Assembly: GCF_010509575.1 (NCBI RefSeq)
Contig: NZ_CP048437.1
Span: 2,356,001-2,420,000, forward strand
Length of the DNA stretch: 64,000 nucleotides
Direction of reading: 5' to 3'
DNA from: Faecalibacterium duncaniae
GTDB lineage: Bacteria; Bacillota; Clostridia; Oscillospirales; Ruminococcaceae
Shown: piece after piece, positions 51,815-61,431 of the stretch
How the letters are laid out: each line of letters begins with the position of its first letter
Position numbering within the stretch: position 1 is the first letter of the stretch
Translations under genes and position numbers: made by a program
The notes under the pieces: model-generated
The model's database searches: none
The model's input: the letters and a program-made list of their open reading frames with translations, nothing else
What the model was told of the DNA's origin: nothing

Positions 51815-52748
51815 TTTCTAAGCACCTCCTGATTTCAATTCCAACAGCCTGCGCCACCGGTGGCGGAAAAGCATTGCCGATCATTCTACAGGCAATAGTC
51901 TTTTTGCTTCCAAAAGTCCATGTGTCTGGAAAACCTTGGATGCGTGCCATCATTCGACTGGTCAGACGTGGCATCCCGTCAAAATCCTGTTCCGGTGCCT
52001 CATTTGCAATTCCCTTTCCGTCAACGCCAAGCTCTGCCCATGCATTTTTTGCTCTTGTCGGGCCAAGGTCCGGTCCGCCATGCTTTTTAGAGCCTCCAAC
52101 CAGTGTAGGTGCAATCCTATCAGCTCCTTCAGCCCATTTTTTTGCACCTTTCCATCCATTTTGTGACATCAGATCGCACAGTGTCTCTCCAACCGTAGGA
52201 GATTCTCTTGGATGCTCTTGTGGATATTCAAATGCCCCTGCCTGATCTTTTCGGATTCCAACTATAACAACCCTTGGACGAAGCTGGGGCACCCCATAAT
52301 CTGAGGCATTCAATAATTTAATGTGTGTAACATACCCTAGCTTCTTTATCTCTGTAAAAATATGGTCTCGGTATTCCTCGAAGCCAGAGTCCAGAAAACC
52401 TCGAACATTTTCCAGCATAACAGCTCTTGGACGAATCTCTCGAATCAAACGAATTGCTTCCGGAAACAGGTCACGCTCATCATCCTTACCTAATTGCTTT
52501 CCTGCAACAGAAAACGGCGGGCATGGGACACCTCCTGCCAGCAAGTCCACTCCTTCATATGGATGACCATCAAACTTATGGACATCTGCACAAATAACAT
52601 TCCATTCCGGACGGTTCGCTTTCAGAACATTACAGTACTCTTGTTCATATTCAACAAGTGCAACATGGACAAAACCCGCCATTGCAAGACCCAAAGCCTG
52701 CCCTCCCGCACCTGCACATATTTCAACACACGTTAAAGGCCGTCGCAT
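51801..52748 (-). CDS. DNA cytosine-5 methyltransferase of an NgoMIV-like system
   Basis: 315 aa. The ordered C5 motifs are present: I (EICAGAGGQALG), IV with the catalytic Cys (GGVPCPPFSVAGKQ), VI (MLENVRGF), VIII (QLRPRVVIVG), and IX-X (RMMARIQGFP, IGNAFPPPVAQAVG). It should methylate the host's GCCGGC sites against the overlapping endonuclease. AGGAG lies before ATG 52748, 28 bp after ftsK. The target-recognition region (about 190-265) is short. Low GC like its partner. Confidence 0.92.
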   Translation of the reverse strand: MRRPLTCVEICAGAGGQALGLAMAGFVHVALVEYEQEYCNVLKANRPEWNVICADVHKFDGHPYEGVDLLAGGVPCPPFSVAGKQLGKDDERDLFPEAIRLIREIRPRAVMLENVRGFLDSGFEEYRDHIFTEIKKLGYVTHIKLLNASDYGVPQLRPRVVIVGIRKDQAGAFEYPQEHPRESPTVGETLCDLMSQNGWKGAKKWAEGADRIAPTLVGGSKKHGGPDLGPTRAKNAWAELGVDGKGIANEAPEQDFDGMPRLTSRMMARIQGFPDTWTFGSKKTIACRMIGNAFPPPVAQAVGIEIRRCLENAER

Positions 52749-52776
52749 TAGTTATTGCTCCTATATAAAACTATAA

Positions 52777-55692
52777 TTATTCCTCCGGCTGATTCATCTG
52801 CATCTCCAGCCACTGCTGGCGGCTGATGAGGACAGCGCGGGGCTTGGCACCCTCATAGGGGCCGATGATGCCCTTCTGCTCCATCTCATCCATGATGCGG
52901 GCGGCGCGGGCATAACCCAGCTTACAGCGGCGCTGCAGCAGGCTGGTGGATGCCTGCCCGGCATCGATGACCACCTCAACGGCCTGCTTGAGCATCGGGT
53001 CGCTGCCGGTCTCCTCATCCGCATCTGCAGAGGATGCGCCCTTCTTGCCATCCTGAATGGCGTGCTTTTCCATGGCTTCGATCATGGCCTCGTCGTACTG
53101 GACGGTGGCGCTCTGCTTGATGAAGTCCAGCACGCGGCTGATCTCCTCATCCCGCACAAAGGTGCCCTGGATACGCACCGGCTTGGGCGCGCCCACAGGC
53201 ATAAAAAGCATGTCGCCCTGGCCCAGCAGCTTCTCGGCACCGGCACCATCCAGAATGGTGCGGCTGTCCACCTGGCTGGACACGGCAAAGGCAATGCGGC
53301 TGGGGATGTTGGCCTTGATCAGGCCGGTGATGACATCCACGCTGGGGCGCTGGGTGGCAACGATGAGGTGCATTCCGGCGGCACGGGCCTTCTGGGCAAT
53401 GCGGCAGATGGAATCCTCCACGTCCTTGCCCACGACCATCATCAGATCGGCCAGCTCGTCGATGATGATGGCGATATAGGGCATCTTTTCCAGCATGGGA
53501 TCGGTGGCCGCCAGCTTGTTGAAGGATTTGATGTCACGGACATTGTTTTCCGCAAACAGGTGGTAGCGGCGCTCCATCTCCTGCACCGCGCTGCTCAATG
53601 CACCCGCCGCCTTTTTCGGCTCGGTGATGACGGGCATCAGCAGGTGGGGGATGCCGTTGTACTCTGCCAGCTCCACCACCTTGGGGTCGATGAGCATGAG
53701 CTTCACGTCCTCGGGGCTGGAGCGGAACAGGATGCTGATGATGATGCTGTTCACACAGACAGATTTACCGCTGCCGGTGCTGCCCGCGATGAGCAGATGG
53801 GGCATCTTGCACAGGTCGGCCACCTGGGCCACACCGGCAATGTCCTTGCCCAGCGCCACGCCCAAGGGCGAAGTCATCCGCAGGAAGGCCTGGCTTTCAA
53901 AGACACTGCGGATAAAAACGGGGGTCTTTTTGTGGTTGGGCACCTCGATGCCCACGGCAGGTTTGCCGGGGATGGGTGCTTCCATGCGGACATCGGCCAC
54001 GGCAAGGTTCAGGGCGATATCATCGGCCAGCGAGGTGATGCGGCTGATCTTCACGCCCGCCATGGGCTGGACCTCGTACCGGGTAACGGAGGGGCCCCGC
54101 GAGATATCCAGCACCCGGGTGCGCACGCCGAAGCTTTCCAGCGTGTCCACCAGCTTCTGGGCGTTGGCCTTCAGCTCGTCCTGGGCACCGGGGTCCCCCT
54201 CCTCGGCAGACTTTTCAAACAGCTCGATGCTGGGGTACTGATACTGGAAGGTCTCCACCACCTCCGGCTCCTCGGCCGGGGCGGTGGCGGCAGCCTGCTC
54301 GCCTGCGGCGGGTTTTTCCATGGCAGCCGCCACCAGCGTGTTCAGGTCTTTTTCCTCCACCGGTTCGCTGGTAATGCTGATCCAGCCGTCCTCGTCCGGT
54401 TCACTGCGCATGGCCACCGCGTTTTCCGCGCTGACCCGCACCGGCACCACCGGCTCATCCGTAGTGGGCAGGGTGGGGGTCTGGAACACCGGCATCTCAG
54501 GCTGCACGGGCTCTGCCGGTGCAGCCGCAGGGGCTTCCGGGGCCGCAGGCGGCACGGTGGGATTCACCACCGGGGCCGGAGCAGGCGATCCGGCGGGCGC
54601 GAAGAAATCCTCGGCGGCAGTCTCCACGGCATCCGGCACCACCGGTTTGACGATGGCCCGGGGCGGGGCCTTTTGGAGCGGGTCCTGCCCAAAGGTGCCG
54701 CCCGGCCCGATGATGATGGGCTCAATGGGCTCGCTTCCGCCCTCGGAAACAGAGGTATCCGGCCCAAGATCAATATCAAACGCCGCGCGGGGATGGTTGG
54801 AGGTCACCTTGACCGGCTCAAAGGCTGGGGCAGGCTGGGCGGGAGCCGGTTCCGGCTCCACCGGCGCAGGCGGCTCGTAGCCCAGAGAATCGTCCACGGG
54901 AGCAGGTTCCGCTTCGCCTTCCATCTCCTTGGTCACCTTGTGGCCCCAGCTGAACACGCCGGACAGCCACCCGGGCACCGGAATGCCGCCGGGCACGTCT
55001 TCCTCATCGAAATTATCATCGTAATCGTCCGCAGGTTCCTCGGCGCAGTACTCCTCTTCCGCCTGCCGGGCCGCAAGGCGCTCAGCACGGCGGGCGGCGT
55101 TCTGCTCATAGACCGCCACGCCTTTTTCATGCACACCGCCGCCCACATTGCAGAGCCACTGCCAGCACTCGGCAGGGGTGATATCAAAAATATACAGGCT
55201 GGCGCACAGGGCCAGCACCGCCATGACCAGATTGGCCGCAGGCCGCCCGCAGAGCAGGAGCAGGTTGCCGCCCAGCAGAGTGCCCAGCACGCCGCCGCCC
55301 AGCCAGGCGTTTGCGCCGTTCTGGTAGCAGGCAGCGATCATCTGGGCAGCGGTCAAGTCGGCGGAGATATCCGAAAACACGATGACCGTGCCGCTGGCAA
55401 AGATCAGCCCCAGCAGCAGCTTGAACACCTGCATCAGCAGGTCCTGCCCCCGGGTGTAGAGGATGGCCAGATAGCACACCGCCGCGCCCAGCACAAAGCT
55501 GCCGCAGCCGAACAGCCCGAATAGGATCTGGTGGGCGCTCTTCCAGACGGAGTCCCCCTCCACGAACGCCAGCACGATGAGCAGCAGCCCCACAAACAGG
55601 GTGCCCAGCCCCGCCGGCATCCGCTCCTCGGCCCGGCTTTTTCTGCGTGCAGACGCGCGCTTTGCAGTTGTTTTTCGCTTTCGTTTTGCCAT
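52777..55692 (-). CDS. ftsK: FtsK/SpoIIIE family DNA translocase
   Basis: 971 aa. Four N-terminal membrane helices (to about 175), a Pro/Ala/Glu-rich linker (about 180-490), then the motor: alpha domain, Walker [15 protein letters not shown] near residue 635, Walker [13 protein letters not shown], and [20 protein letters not shown]. The gamma winged-helix domain (about 895-965: [19 protein letters not shown]) reads polarity sequences. It pumps chromosomes at the division septum or into the spore. Promoter at 55741-55769. Confidence 0.95.
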   Translation of the reverse strand: MAKRKRKTTAKRASARRKSRAEERMPAGLGTLFVGLLLIVLAFVEGDSVWKSAHQILFGLFGCGSFVLGAAVCYLAILYTRGQDLLMQVFKLLLGLIFASGTVIVFSDISADLTAAQMIAACYQNGANAWLGGGVLGTLLGGNLLLLCGRPAANLVMAVLALCASLYIFDITPAECWQWLCNVGGGVHEKGVAVYEQNAARRAERLAARQAEEEYCAEEPADDYDDNFDEEDVPGGIPVPGWLSGVFSWGHKVTKEMEGEAEPAPVDDSLGYEPPAPVEPEPAPAQPAPAFEPVKVTSNHPRAAFDIDLGPDTSVSEGGSEPIEPIIIGPGGTFGQDPLQKAPPRAIVKPVVPDAVETAAEDFFAPAGSPAPAPVVNPTVPPAAPEAPAAAPAEPVQPEMPVFQTPTLPTTDEPVVPVRVSAENAVAMRSEPDEDGWISITSEPVEEKDLNTLVAAAMEKPAAGEQAAATAPAEEPEVVETFQYQYPSIELFEKSAEEGDPGAQDELKANAQKLVDTLESFGVRTRVLDISRGPSVTRYEVQPMAGVKISRITSLADDIALNLAVADVRMEAPIPGKPAVGIEVPNHKKTPVFIRSVFESQAFLRMTSPLGVALGKDIAGVAQVADLCKMPHLLIAGSTGSGKSVCVNSIIISILFRSSPEDVKLMLIDPKVVELAEYNGIPHLLMPVITEPKKAAGALSSAVQEMERRYHLFAENNVRDIKSFNKLAATDPMLEKMPYIAIIIDELADLMMVVGKDVEDSICRIAQKARAAGMHLIVATQRPSVDVITGLIKANIPSRIAFAVSSQVDSRTILDGAGAEKLLGQGDMLFMPVGAPKPVRIQGTFVRDEEISRVLDFIKQSATVQYDEAMIEAMEKHAIQDGKKGASSADADEETGSDPMLKQAVEVVIDAGQASTSLLQRRCKLGYARAARIMDEMEQKGIIGPYEGAKPRAVLISRQQWLEMQMNQPEE

Positions 55693-55740
55693 TTTCTGTT
55701 CTGACCCCTGTCCTTTGTTCCCATAGTATTCGATTCTTTC

Positions 55741-55769
55741 ATTATACCACGGGTTGGGTCAAGTGGCAA
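55741..55769 (-). promoter_or_regulatory. Promoter of ftsK
   Basis: Minus strand: TTGCCA (55764-55769), a 17-bp spacer, TATAAT (55741-55746). Confidence 0.7.
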
Positions 55770-55843
55770 TTATAGAATGCAGACCGGTTTGACCCTTGAA
55801 TGCCGCGTGCGGCATCCATTCTGCACAGATAAGGCAGCAAGCA

Positions 55844-55896
55844 AAAATGCAGTACCTTCCATGCGAGAAAGCGCAGAGAAGGTACTGCATTTTTTA
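55844..55896 (-). terminator. Terminator of the lipoprotein/DUF3137 operon
   Basis: AAAATGCAGTACCTTC / GAAGGTACTGCATTTT around an 18-nt loop, T-runs on both sides. It lies just past the last gene of the 61.3-55.9 kb run. Confidence 0.85.
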
Positions 55897-55909
55897 ATTT
55901 CAGCCCCAT

Positions 55910-56644
55910 TCAGGGTGCAAAAACATCCATAACATCGGTACACCACTTCAGCTGCCGGGCAAACTTTTCCCGCAGGACATCGTCACTGCCGCTGCCCTTG
56001 AAAAGCCCCTTGTTGTTTTCCACGGCAAAATACAGGGTGCCGTCCCGGTGCAGGCTTCCGCTGAAGCTGCCCTCGGCTGTTCCGGCCAGGGCCAGTAGCT
56101 TCCGGCATTTTTCCTCCGTCAGACAGACGTTCCGGGCGGTGTCATCGTCTGCTGTCAGCTTGAACTGCTGTTCAAAGCCGTCCACGGGGTTTTGCACCGA
56201 TGCGCTCCGGACAAGCTGCCCCAGCTTCCCTCTTGGGGTAAAGGTCAGGCTCACCGGCATTGGTGTACCGTACCGGCAGATGCCCCACAGACCGGCGTAG
56301 ACCGTGTCATAGGACGGCGCATTGACCACAGTGGGGTCGTCTGGGTCCGTATAGCTGACATCCCGGTCCAGTTCGATGCTACACAGCTCCACCTCATAGC
56401 CCCGGTACTTTGCCCGGACGTGTTCCCCGCCGGTCATGCGGTCATACTGGGGCAGCGGAAGCCCCGATTCTCCAAAGCAGGTGATCCGGCCATTGGGTGC
56501 AAACTGCACCTCCTGAAACACGGCATCCAGCACCACCGGAACGATGCGGCGATCCGCATCCTGCCGTGCGGCCTCCTTCCGGCTGCTGTGCAGCCACCCC
56601 AGAAGAAGCACCACTGCGATCACAAAGAGCATTCCATAGGGCAT
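55910..56644 (-). CDS. DUF3137-like protein with N-terminal membrane helix
   Basis: 244 aa. One helix at the start (MPYGMLFVIAVVLLLGWL), then FQEVQFAPNGRITCFGESGL, YRGYEVELCSIELDRDV, FEQQFKLTADDDTARNVCLT and NNKGLFKG, which follow the DUF3137 pattern (S-G-L, then Y-x-G, later an expected LT-P motif). Function unknown. AAAGGAGG lies before ATG 56644. Last gene of the minus-strand lipoprotein cluster; a second DUF3137-type gene lies at 58577. Confidence 0.75.
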   Translation of the reverse strand: MPYGMLFVIAVVLLLGWLHSSRKEAARQDADRRIVPVVLDAVFQEVQFAPNGRITCFGESGLPLPQYDRMTGGEHVRAKYRGYEVELCSIELDRDVSYTDPDDPTVVNAPSYDTVYAGLWGICRYGTPMPVSLTFTPRGKLGQLVRSASVQNPVDGFEQQFKLTADDDTARNVCLTEEKCRKLLALAGTAEGSFSGSLHRDGTLYFAVENNKGLFKGSGSDDVLREKFARQLKWCTDVMDVFAP

Positions 56645-56669
56645 AGTGTCCTCCTTTCCTCTGTCCGGC

Positions 56670-57713
56670 TCAGCCGCAGATGTTAAAGTACAGGCTGGCG
56701 TAGGGGTCCAGCGGGGAAAGATCCATGATGTTGCCCTCAGGGCTGACATTTTCCAAGTTGTCCAGCGCCATGGCATCGGCATAATTGTCCGGCTGCGCCT
56801 GTGCGGCAAACACCAGCCCATCGTAATCCTCGGGCAGATAGACCACATAGCTCTTGGTAAAGATCTTGTCGTCACTGGTGCTGCTCATATTCCAGTCGGT
56901 GGAGAAGAAGAACTCGATGTCGTAAGCGTTGTCGTTCCAGTACACTGTGTGATAATAATGGTTCTTGTCCCGGCCCGTATCTCCTCTGGCGGTGGATGCC
57001 GTGAGCCATGTGCCGGTATAGGCATCGTAGAGCTCGCTGGAGATGTAGGTTTCGTAGGTCTGTCCAAAGTAGGGGATGGAGGAATCCGGGATGTAGCAGA
57101 CCGCATCGAACTGGATCTCCCGGATGCCGTCGTGGGTCACATCGTTATACTTTGTCACCTGCCAGTAGCACAGGTCGGTGTTGTAGCCGCTGCCCTTTCC
57201 GGTAAAGCTGCACACGCCGCTGTCCAGCTGGATGGGGTCAGAGGAATCCACGGCGGCATTGATCTCCAGCCCATTTTTCTCAAAGCAGGTCGCCCGGGAG
57301 ACGATGGCATCCACCGGGTGCAGCGCATCCGAAGACCCCACCTCCAGCAGGTCGCCGCTGACGGAAAGATCCAGCCGCATCTGCGGGGTATCATCGTCGA
57401 AATAGAGATCCATACCGTATTCGTCCGCATCTGCCGTGCCGGTGTAAATGGCCTCATCCTCAGAGTTGACGAATTCAAAGGTGCTGTCCTCATGGACACG
57501 GAGCCAGAGGTCGATGTCGTAATAGCCCCACAGACCGATATAATCATTGAGGTAGTCGTAACCATCCATGGCACTGACCTCCTCCACAGAGGAAGCCGTG
57601 CTGACGGCAGCCGGAGCACTGCTGGCCGGGGCAGCACCGCCGCAGCCGGTACAGAGGATGCCTCCCGCCAGCAGAAGGCCGGCAAGGGGCAGCAGACGTG
57701 TTTTGTGTTTCAT
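56670..57713 (-). CDS. Lipoprotein of unknown function
   Basis: 347 aa. The signal peptide ends in a lipobox (GGILCTGCGG, Cys near 24), then a Ser/Ala linker. The mature protein is rich in Asp, Tyr and Ser, with repeated beta-type stretches (DLWLRVHEDSTFEFVNSEDE, YWNDNAYDIEFFFSTDWN). IGLWGYYDIDLWLRV resembles the lipocalin-like openings common in Firmicute lipoproteins. Probably faces the outside of the membrane. No family recognised. GAGGAG lies before ATG 57713. Confidence 0.75.
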   Translation of the reverse strand: MKHKTRLLPLAGLLLAGGILCTGCGGAAPASSAPAAVSTASSVEEVSAMDGYDYLNDYIGLWGYYDIDLWLRVHEDSTFEFVNSEDEAIYTGTADADEYGMDLYFDDDTPQMRLDLSVSGDLLEVGSSDALHPVDAIVSRATCFEKNGLEINAAVDSSDPIQLDSGVCSFTGKGSGYNTDLCYWQVTKYNDVTHDGIREIQFDAVCYIPDSSIPYFGQTYETYISSELYDAYTGTWLTASTARGDTGRDKNHYYHTVYWNDNAYDIEFFFSTDWNMSSTSDDKIFTKSYVVYLPEDYDGLVFAAQAQPDNYADAMALDNLENVSPEGNIMDLSPLDPYASLYFNICG

Positions 57714-57729
57714 GGTCGTTTTCTCCTCT

Positions 57730-57921
57730 TCAAAGTTTCTGCCCCGCTGCCCAGACAAACAGCAGCGTCAGCAGGATATACGCCGCATCCAGCATTGCCG
57801 CCATGATGCACAGGACCTGAAGCCCCCGGCGCAGCCGGGGCTTCCGCGGCAAAAGCCGGGGCAGCACATACAGCCCGGCCAGCGTCAGCACAAGCAGCAG
57901 AACCGATCGTTCCAGTGTCAT
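57730..57921 (-). CDS. Small two-helix membrane protein
   Basis: 63 aa. Two hydrophobic helices (about 6-22 and 35-58) are separated by a strongly basic loop (LPRKPRLRRG), which should be cytosolic. The start is ATG 57921; a TTG at 57936 in the same frame is possible. No family recognised. Position between two lipoproteins with short gaps suggests a real gene of the operon. Confidence 0.6.
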   Translation of the reverse strand: MTLERSVLLLVLTLAGLYVLPRLLPRKPRLRRGLQVLCIMAAMLDAAYILLTLLFVWAAGQKL

Positions 57922-57932
57922 ATTCTCAGCCC

Positions 57933-58559
57933 TCAATTCACCAGCTCAAGCTGATCGCAGATGTTGTAGAACACATCCTGCATGTCGTCTGCCTCATCAG
58001 CAATGGTGCCAAAGGCATAGAGATAGGTGTAGTCGTCGGTGTCTACCGTGTAGACCATCCATTCCCGCTGGTCCTCCCCCGATCCTGTGGTGTACCAGAC
58101 AATGTACACCGGGTAGGAAAGATTCTGGGTGTAGTCCTCATCCTGGAAGCAGGTGACGTTATAGGGTTCTCCCTCGCCGGTATCCAGGGCCGCAAATTGG
58201 GCGGCATATTCTGCGTATTCCTCCACGGTCTCGTCGGTCCGCAGCGACTGGAACGCCATATCCACCACCAGCACCGAACCGTCCTGGGTCATATCCTCAT
58301 AGGTGTAAGTGCCATCCTCGTAGTTCTCGTTCATCAGGTTTTCCATGCTGGTAAAGGGCAGGCCGCCGCCCACCAGCACCGGGATACTCGCCACGTCCGA
58401 AGAGGCAGGGATCAGGTCGCCCCGGCCGTCCTCCGGCGGGATGACCTCATAGGCTCCCGCCTTGTCGGTGTCCGAAGCCGTTCCTGCGGCCTCGGAACTG
58501 CTGCAGCCGGTCAGGGAAAAGACCAGCAGTGCGGCAAGCAAAAGTGCAATGTGTTTCAT
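57933..58559 (-). CDS. Lipoprotein of unknown function
   Basis: 208 aa. Lipobox SLTGC (Cys19) after a short signal peptide, then a Ser/Ala/Asp linker. The mature part is acidic with many Tyr and Thr (NLMNENYEDGTYTYEDMTQD, YIVWYTTGSGEDQREWMVYT). Overall length and form suggest a small alpha+beta sensor or binding domain such as those in PsbP-like or DUF-type lipoproteins, but no family is certain. GGAGG lies before ATG 58559. Confidence 0.75.
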   Translation of the reverse strand: MKHIALLLAALLVFSLTGCSSSEAAGTASDTDKAGAYEVIPPEDGRGDLIPASSDVASIPVLVGGGLPFTSMENLMNENYEDGTYTYEDMTQDGSVLVVDMAFQSLRTDETVEEYAEYAAQFAALDTGEGEPYNVTCFQDEDYTQNLSYPVYIVWYTTGSGEDQREWMVYTVDTDDYTYLYAFGTIADEADDMQDVFYNICDQLELVN

Positions 58560-58576
58560 TTGTCGTTCCTCCTGTT

Positions 58577-59419
58577 TCAGAACAGCTCCGTATTCTGCGC
58601 CACAGCTTCCATCAAACCCTTCATCAGGTCAACCGAGTCCTGAAAACTGCGGCGGTATTCCTCAATGATCTTCGGGTCGATATCCTTGGAAACAGCCATG
58701 ATCTGCCGGTCGGTGGCAAAAGCGGCAAACATCAGATCCCCCCGGAAGCTCATCCGCAGTTCCCGGGCATCCACTGCCCTCCGCAGCTGCTGCTCCCAGT
58801 TTTCCAACTCCGGGCCAAAGCCGGGGCGGGGGCTTCCGGGCAGGACGAACGCTTCCTGCGCCACCGGCCTGCGCATCCGGCAGACCAGAAACAACCCCTT
58901 GAAGATCGTTTTGGAGCAGGTGCGGGTGTTGTGTGGGTCGTCGGGCATGGGGTCCCGCACCTCCCAGACATGGGTGAGGGAAGCGTTGTGCATGGCAAAG
59001 GGGATGCCCTGATAGCTGCCCTCGTAGCTGCCGCGGGCACTGGCAGATTCCCATTCCTCCGGAAAAAGCCCGGAACGCCGCACCAGTTCATTGCTCATGG
59101 GCCACTGTTTGTGCTCCGGCTGCGGGCCAAAGGCCTTGCGCAGTGCATCCAGAAAGCCGTCGCCCAGCTGCCCGAGGATCAAAGCGCTCTGCATGGCGTG
59201 GATCAGCTGGATCAAAAATACCGCTGCTACGATCACAAGCATCACGATGACGCAGCCCGCTGCAAAGCTTTCAAGCAGGATGCCTGCCAGAACACCCAGC
59301 ACGGCACCTGCAATGCAGCCGTAGGCGCAGAGGTTTGCCAAATGGCCGTAAAACAGGATGCGGCGGGAAAACTCCTCATCCGGCATCTTTTCCTGCGGGG
59401 CACGGTTCCGTTTCCTCAT
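58577..59419 (-). CDS. DUF3137-like membrane protein
   Basis: 280 aa. Two membrane helices (about 30-75) followed by a cytosolic or surface domain: LVRRSGLFPEEWESASARG, YQGIPFAMHNASLTHVWEV, and CSKTIFKGLFLVCRM, the order of DUF3137 motifs (S-G-L-F, Y-x-G-x-P-F, then the F-K-G-L-F). It is paralogous in form to the gene at 55910, which lacks the second helix. Function unknown. Between a lipoprotein and a secreted protein gene. Confidence 0.75.
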   Translation of the reverse strand: MRKRNRAPQEKMPDEEFSRRILFYGHLANLCAYGCIAGAVLGVLAGILLESFAAGCVIVMLVIVAAVFLIQLIHAMQSALILGQLGDGFLDALRKAFGPQPEHKQWPMSNELVRRSGLFPEEWESASARGSYEGSYQGIPFAMHNASLTHVWEVRDPMPDDPHNTRTCSKTIFKGLFLVCRMRRPVAQEAFVLPGSPRPGFGPELENWEQQLRRAVDARELRMSFRGDLMFAAFATDRQIMAVSKDIDPKIIEEYRRSFQDSVDLMKGLMEAVAQNTELF

Positions 59420-59434
59420 ACCGCATCACTCCCA

Positions 59435-60025
59435 TCAGCACCCGACGGTGCTGCTCACTTTTTTGCCCATCTTGTCTGCCTTATCGTAGCCGTTGTACTC
59501 CGGAACAAAGAAGGTCTTGGCCATCACGTTGTTGTAGCTGGTGTCCCAGTAGATCACAGTCCACATATAGGCATCCATCTCATCGTTCCAGATATAGCCC
59601 CGCATGGTTGCAACACGGTTGGTGGCGCTGCTCTCATCCACCACTTCCCAGGAGGTATCGGGCCACTGACCGCCGTACAGCTGCTGGAAATCATACTCCA
59701 GATATTCCTCTGCGTAGTCCAGAACAAAGTCATCATCGGAGCCGGTATAGTCCAGGTATTCATTGGTGATCCTGCGGCAGACCGCAAAACCACAGTCGTC
59801 CCATTCGGGGTTCGCCACCACCAGTGCGTCGTCCAGAACGTCCAGCACATAATACTCATAAGGGTAATAGGTCTGCACATGAACGGTCTTGTCCTTGACG
59901 TGCATCCGGTTGCCTTTGTCGGTAAAGGTCAGGTCGTGGCCGGATGCATAGGCGCTGAGTGCCAGCGTCATGGTCAGCAGCGCAGCCGCAAAGAACCCAA
60001 GGGTGCGTTTCATCGTGTTTTTCAT
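59435..60025 (-). CDS. Secreted protein of unknown function
   Basis: 196 aa. Signal peptide of about 27 residues (ending LSAYASG), no lipobox. The mature chain is rich in Tyr, Asp and Trp (TYYPYEYYVLDVLDD, WTVIYWDTSYNNVM), three Cys, one of them the last residue. GGGAGG lies 7 bases before ATG 60025. No family recognised. Same strand and close spacing with its neighbours. Confidence 0.72.
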   Translation of the reverse strand: MKNTMKRTLGFFAAALLTMTLALSAYASGHDLTFTDKGNRMHVKDKTVHVQTYYPYEYYVLDVLDDALVVANPEWDDCGFAVCRRITNEYLDYTGSDDDFVLDYAEEYLEYDFQQLYGGQWPDTSWEVVDESSATNRVATMRGYIWNDEMDAYMWTVIYWDTSYNNVMAKTFFVPEYNGYDKADKMGKKVSSTVGC

Positions 60026-60063
60026 AAAAATGCCTCCCTATTGCAAAATGATTTCAGATTTGG

Positions 60064-60501
60064 TTATGACGGAACAGACAGAAAGTTCTCTGTCTCCGGG
60101 TCCCAGCAGAAGAGCAGTTCCAGGGTTCCTTTTCCCTGCGAAAAGCGGAGCAGGATATCGCTGCTGCCATCGCCGTTCCGGTCTGTGATCTCCATGCCGA
60201 GGTAGCGTTCCTCCGCATTCTCCACAGGGGCGGGGTAGACCAGTTCGGCCAGCAGCACCTGATCCTCTGTATCATAGTAGAGGGCGGTGTCCCCGGTGTG
60301 GACGCAGGCGCAGAAGTCGATGGCCTCCCCGCCCCGCACCAGCGTCCCCTGATCGTCGATGATGCCCCAGGTGCGCCAATCGCTTCCGGCAATGTCCTCC
60401 TCCGGCGGGTCAGTTTCCCGTACTGCAGGAGCTGAAAGGAGGTTCCATCCCAGAAGCAGGATCAGAATTGCCGCCAGCAGGATACCGATTTGTTTTTTCA
60501 T
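60064..60501 (-). CDS. Small exported/membrane-anchored protein of unknown function
   Basis: 145 aa. One hydrophobic helix (residues 5-22, IGILLAAILILLLGW) anchors or exports it. EITDRNGDGSSDILLRFSQG reads like an FG-GAP/VCBS-type calcium-binding strand (D-x-N-x-D-x-x-x-D). ATG 60501 is chosen; a GTG at 60513 lies inside the ribosome binding site AGGTGG. Same operon as its neighbours, 5 bp after the gene upstream. Confidence 0.7.
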   Translation of the reverse strand: MKKQIGILLAAILILLLGWNLLSAPAVRETDPPEEDIAGSDWRTWGIIDDQGTLVRGGEAIDFCACVHTGDTALYYDTEDQVLLAELVYPAPVENAEERYLGMEITDRNGDGSSDILLRFSQGKGTLELLFCWDPETENFLSVPS

Positions 60502-60506
60502 CTTTT

Positions 60507-61325
60507 TTACCACCTGTTGTTGAAAAGCAGGTCGGTGCCGTTCATGCTCAGGGTGCTCACGTCCTCCCCAACATCGCCCGGATGCTCATTGGGGATCAGG
60601 ACAGCGGTGTCCTCGGTGCCATCGTCCCAGAAAAGGCTTACTGCATCGCCGTCCACCATCCACTGACCGGTATACACGCTGTCGGCATCAAAGCCGTAGA
60701 CGCTGTCCCCCAGGTCTTTCTGGCCATACAGGATGAAGCCGTGGTTGGGGTAGAAGTTGAGGTACAGATGCTCCTCGTCCAGCCGCCACTGCCGGTACAT
60801 CAGCACGCAGGCATTGTGCAGGTCCTCGTCATCGGTGTAGTCGGAGCGGATGTAGTAACTCGGGAAGGAGCTTGCATTTCCGGTCAGAAAAGCCCGTCCG
60901 TCCTCGATGATCTCCACGCTGTTGAAGACGTTCTCCTCCATCTGAAGGCTCAGGAAAGGCACATCGTCCGGGCCGATGTCAAAGCCCTCCATGTTGTAGA
61001 CCGTTCCCTTCATGGGGTAGGCGGTGTAGGTGTCATCGGTGGAGCCGTATTCGCCGTGCATCTCCACCGTGCCGTCGGAGCCGATGTGGTACCAGTTTTC
61101 CGAGGTGTAGTCGCCCCGCTCATACCAGAGCCAGTCGTCCAGCGCTTCCTGCTGTTCGTCGCTCAACTCGGTCACAGAGGATGTATCCGGGCTTTGTGCA
61201 GAATAGGGCGCTTCCTCCGCTTCCGAGCTGGGGGAAGGCTCTGCCGTGCCTCCTCCGCAGGCAGAAAGGCAGATGCACCCTGCCAGCAGCAGGCTCAGGG
61301 CAGCGATGTTCTTTCTCTGTTTCAT
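60507..61325 (-). CDS. Lipoprotein of unknown function, first gene of the cluster
   Basis: 272 aa. Lipobox CLSACGG (Cys near 23), then a linker rich in Ser, Pro and Glu. The mature part is acidic and beta-like, with WYHIGSDGTVEMHGEYGSTD and NFYPNHGFILYGQKDLGDSV. AAGGAGG lies before ATG 61325. It leads the eight-gene run to 55910 and lies just downstream of the LuxR-type regulator, separated by a terminator. No family recognised. Confidence 0.75.
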   Translation of the reverse strand: MKQRKNIAALSLLLAGCICLSACGGGTAEPSPSSEAEEAPYSAQSPDTSSVTELSDEQQEALDDWLWYERGDYTSENWYHIGSDGTVEMHGEYGSTDDTYTAYPMKGTVYNMEGFDIGPDDVPFLSLQMEENVFNSVEIIEDGRAFLTGNASSFPSYYIRSDYTDDEDLHNACVLMYRQWRLDEEHLYLNFYPNHGFILYGQKDLGDSVYGFDADSVYTGQWMVDGDAVSLFWDDGTEDTAVLIPNEHPGDVGEDVSTLSMNGTDLLFNNRW

Positions 61326-61365
61326 CGTATTCCTCCTTCCTTTTCCGGGATTTTTGTTCAGATAA

Positions 61366-61411
61366 AACAAAAAGATCCACGTTACACCTTTAATGTAGCG
61401 TAGATCTTTCC
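61366..61411 (-). terminator. Terminator of the LuxR-type regulator
   Basis: Minus strand: AAAGATCTACGCTACA / TGTAACGTGGATCTTT with two mismatches, then TTTGTTTTATC. It separates the regulator from the lipoprotein cluster. Confidence 0.7.
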
Positions 61412-61431
61412 AAAATGCTATTAACCTGAGG

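Noticed and set aside
53062-55524. An 820-codon open frame on the + strand
   Set aside because: Shadow of ftsK. The His/Gly/Arg-rich translation is typical of the antisense of GC-rich genes.
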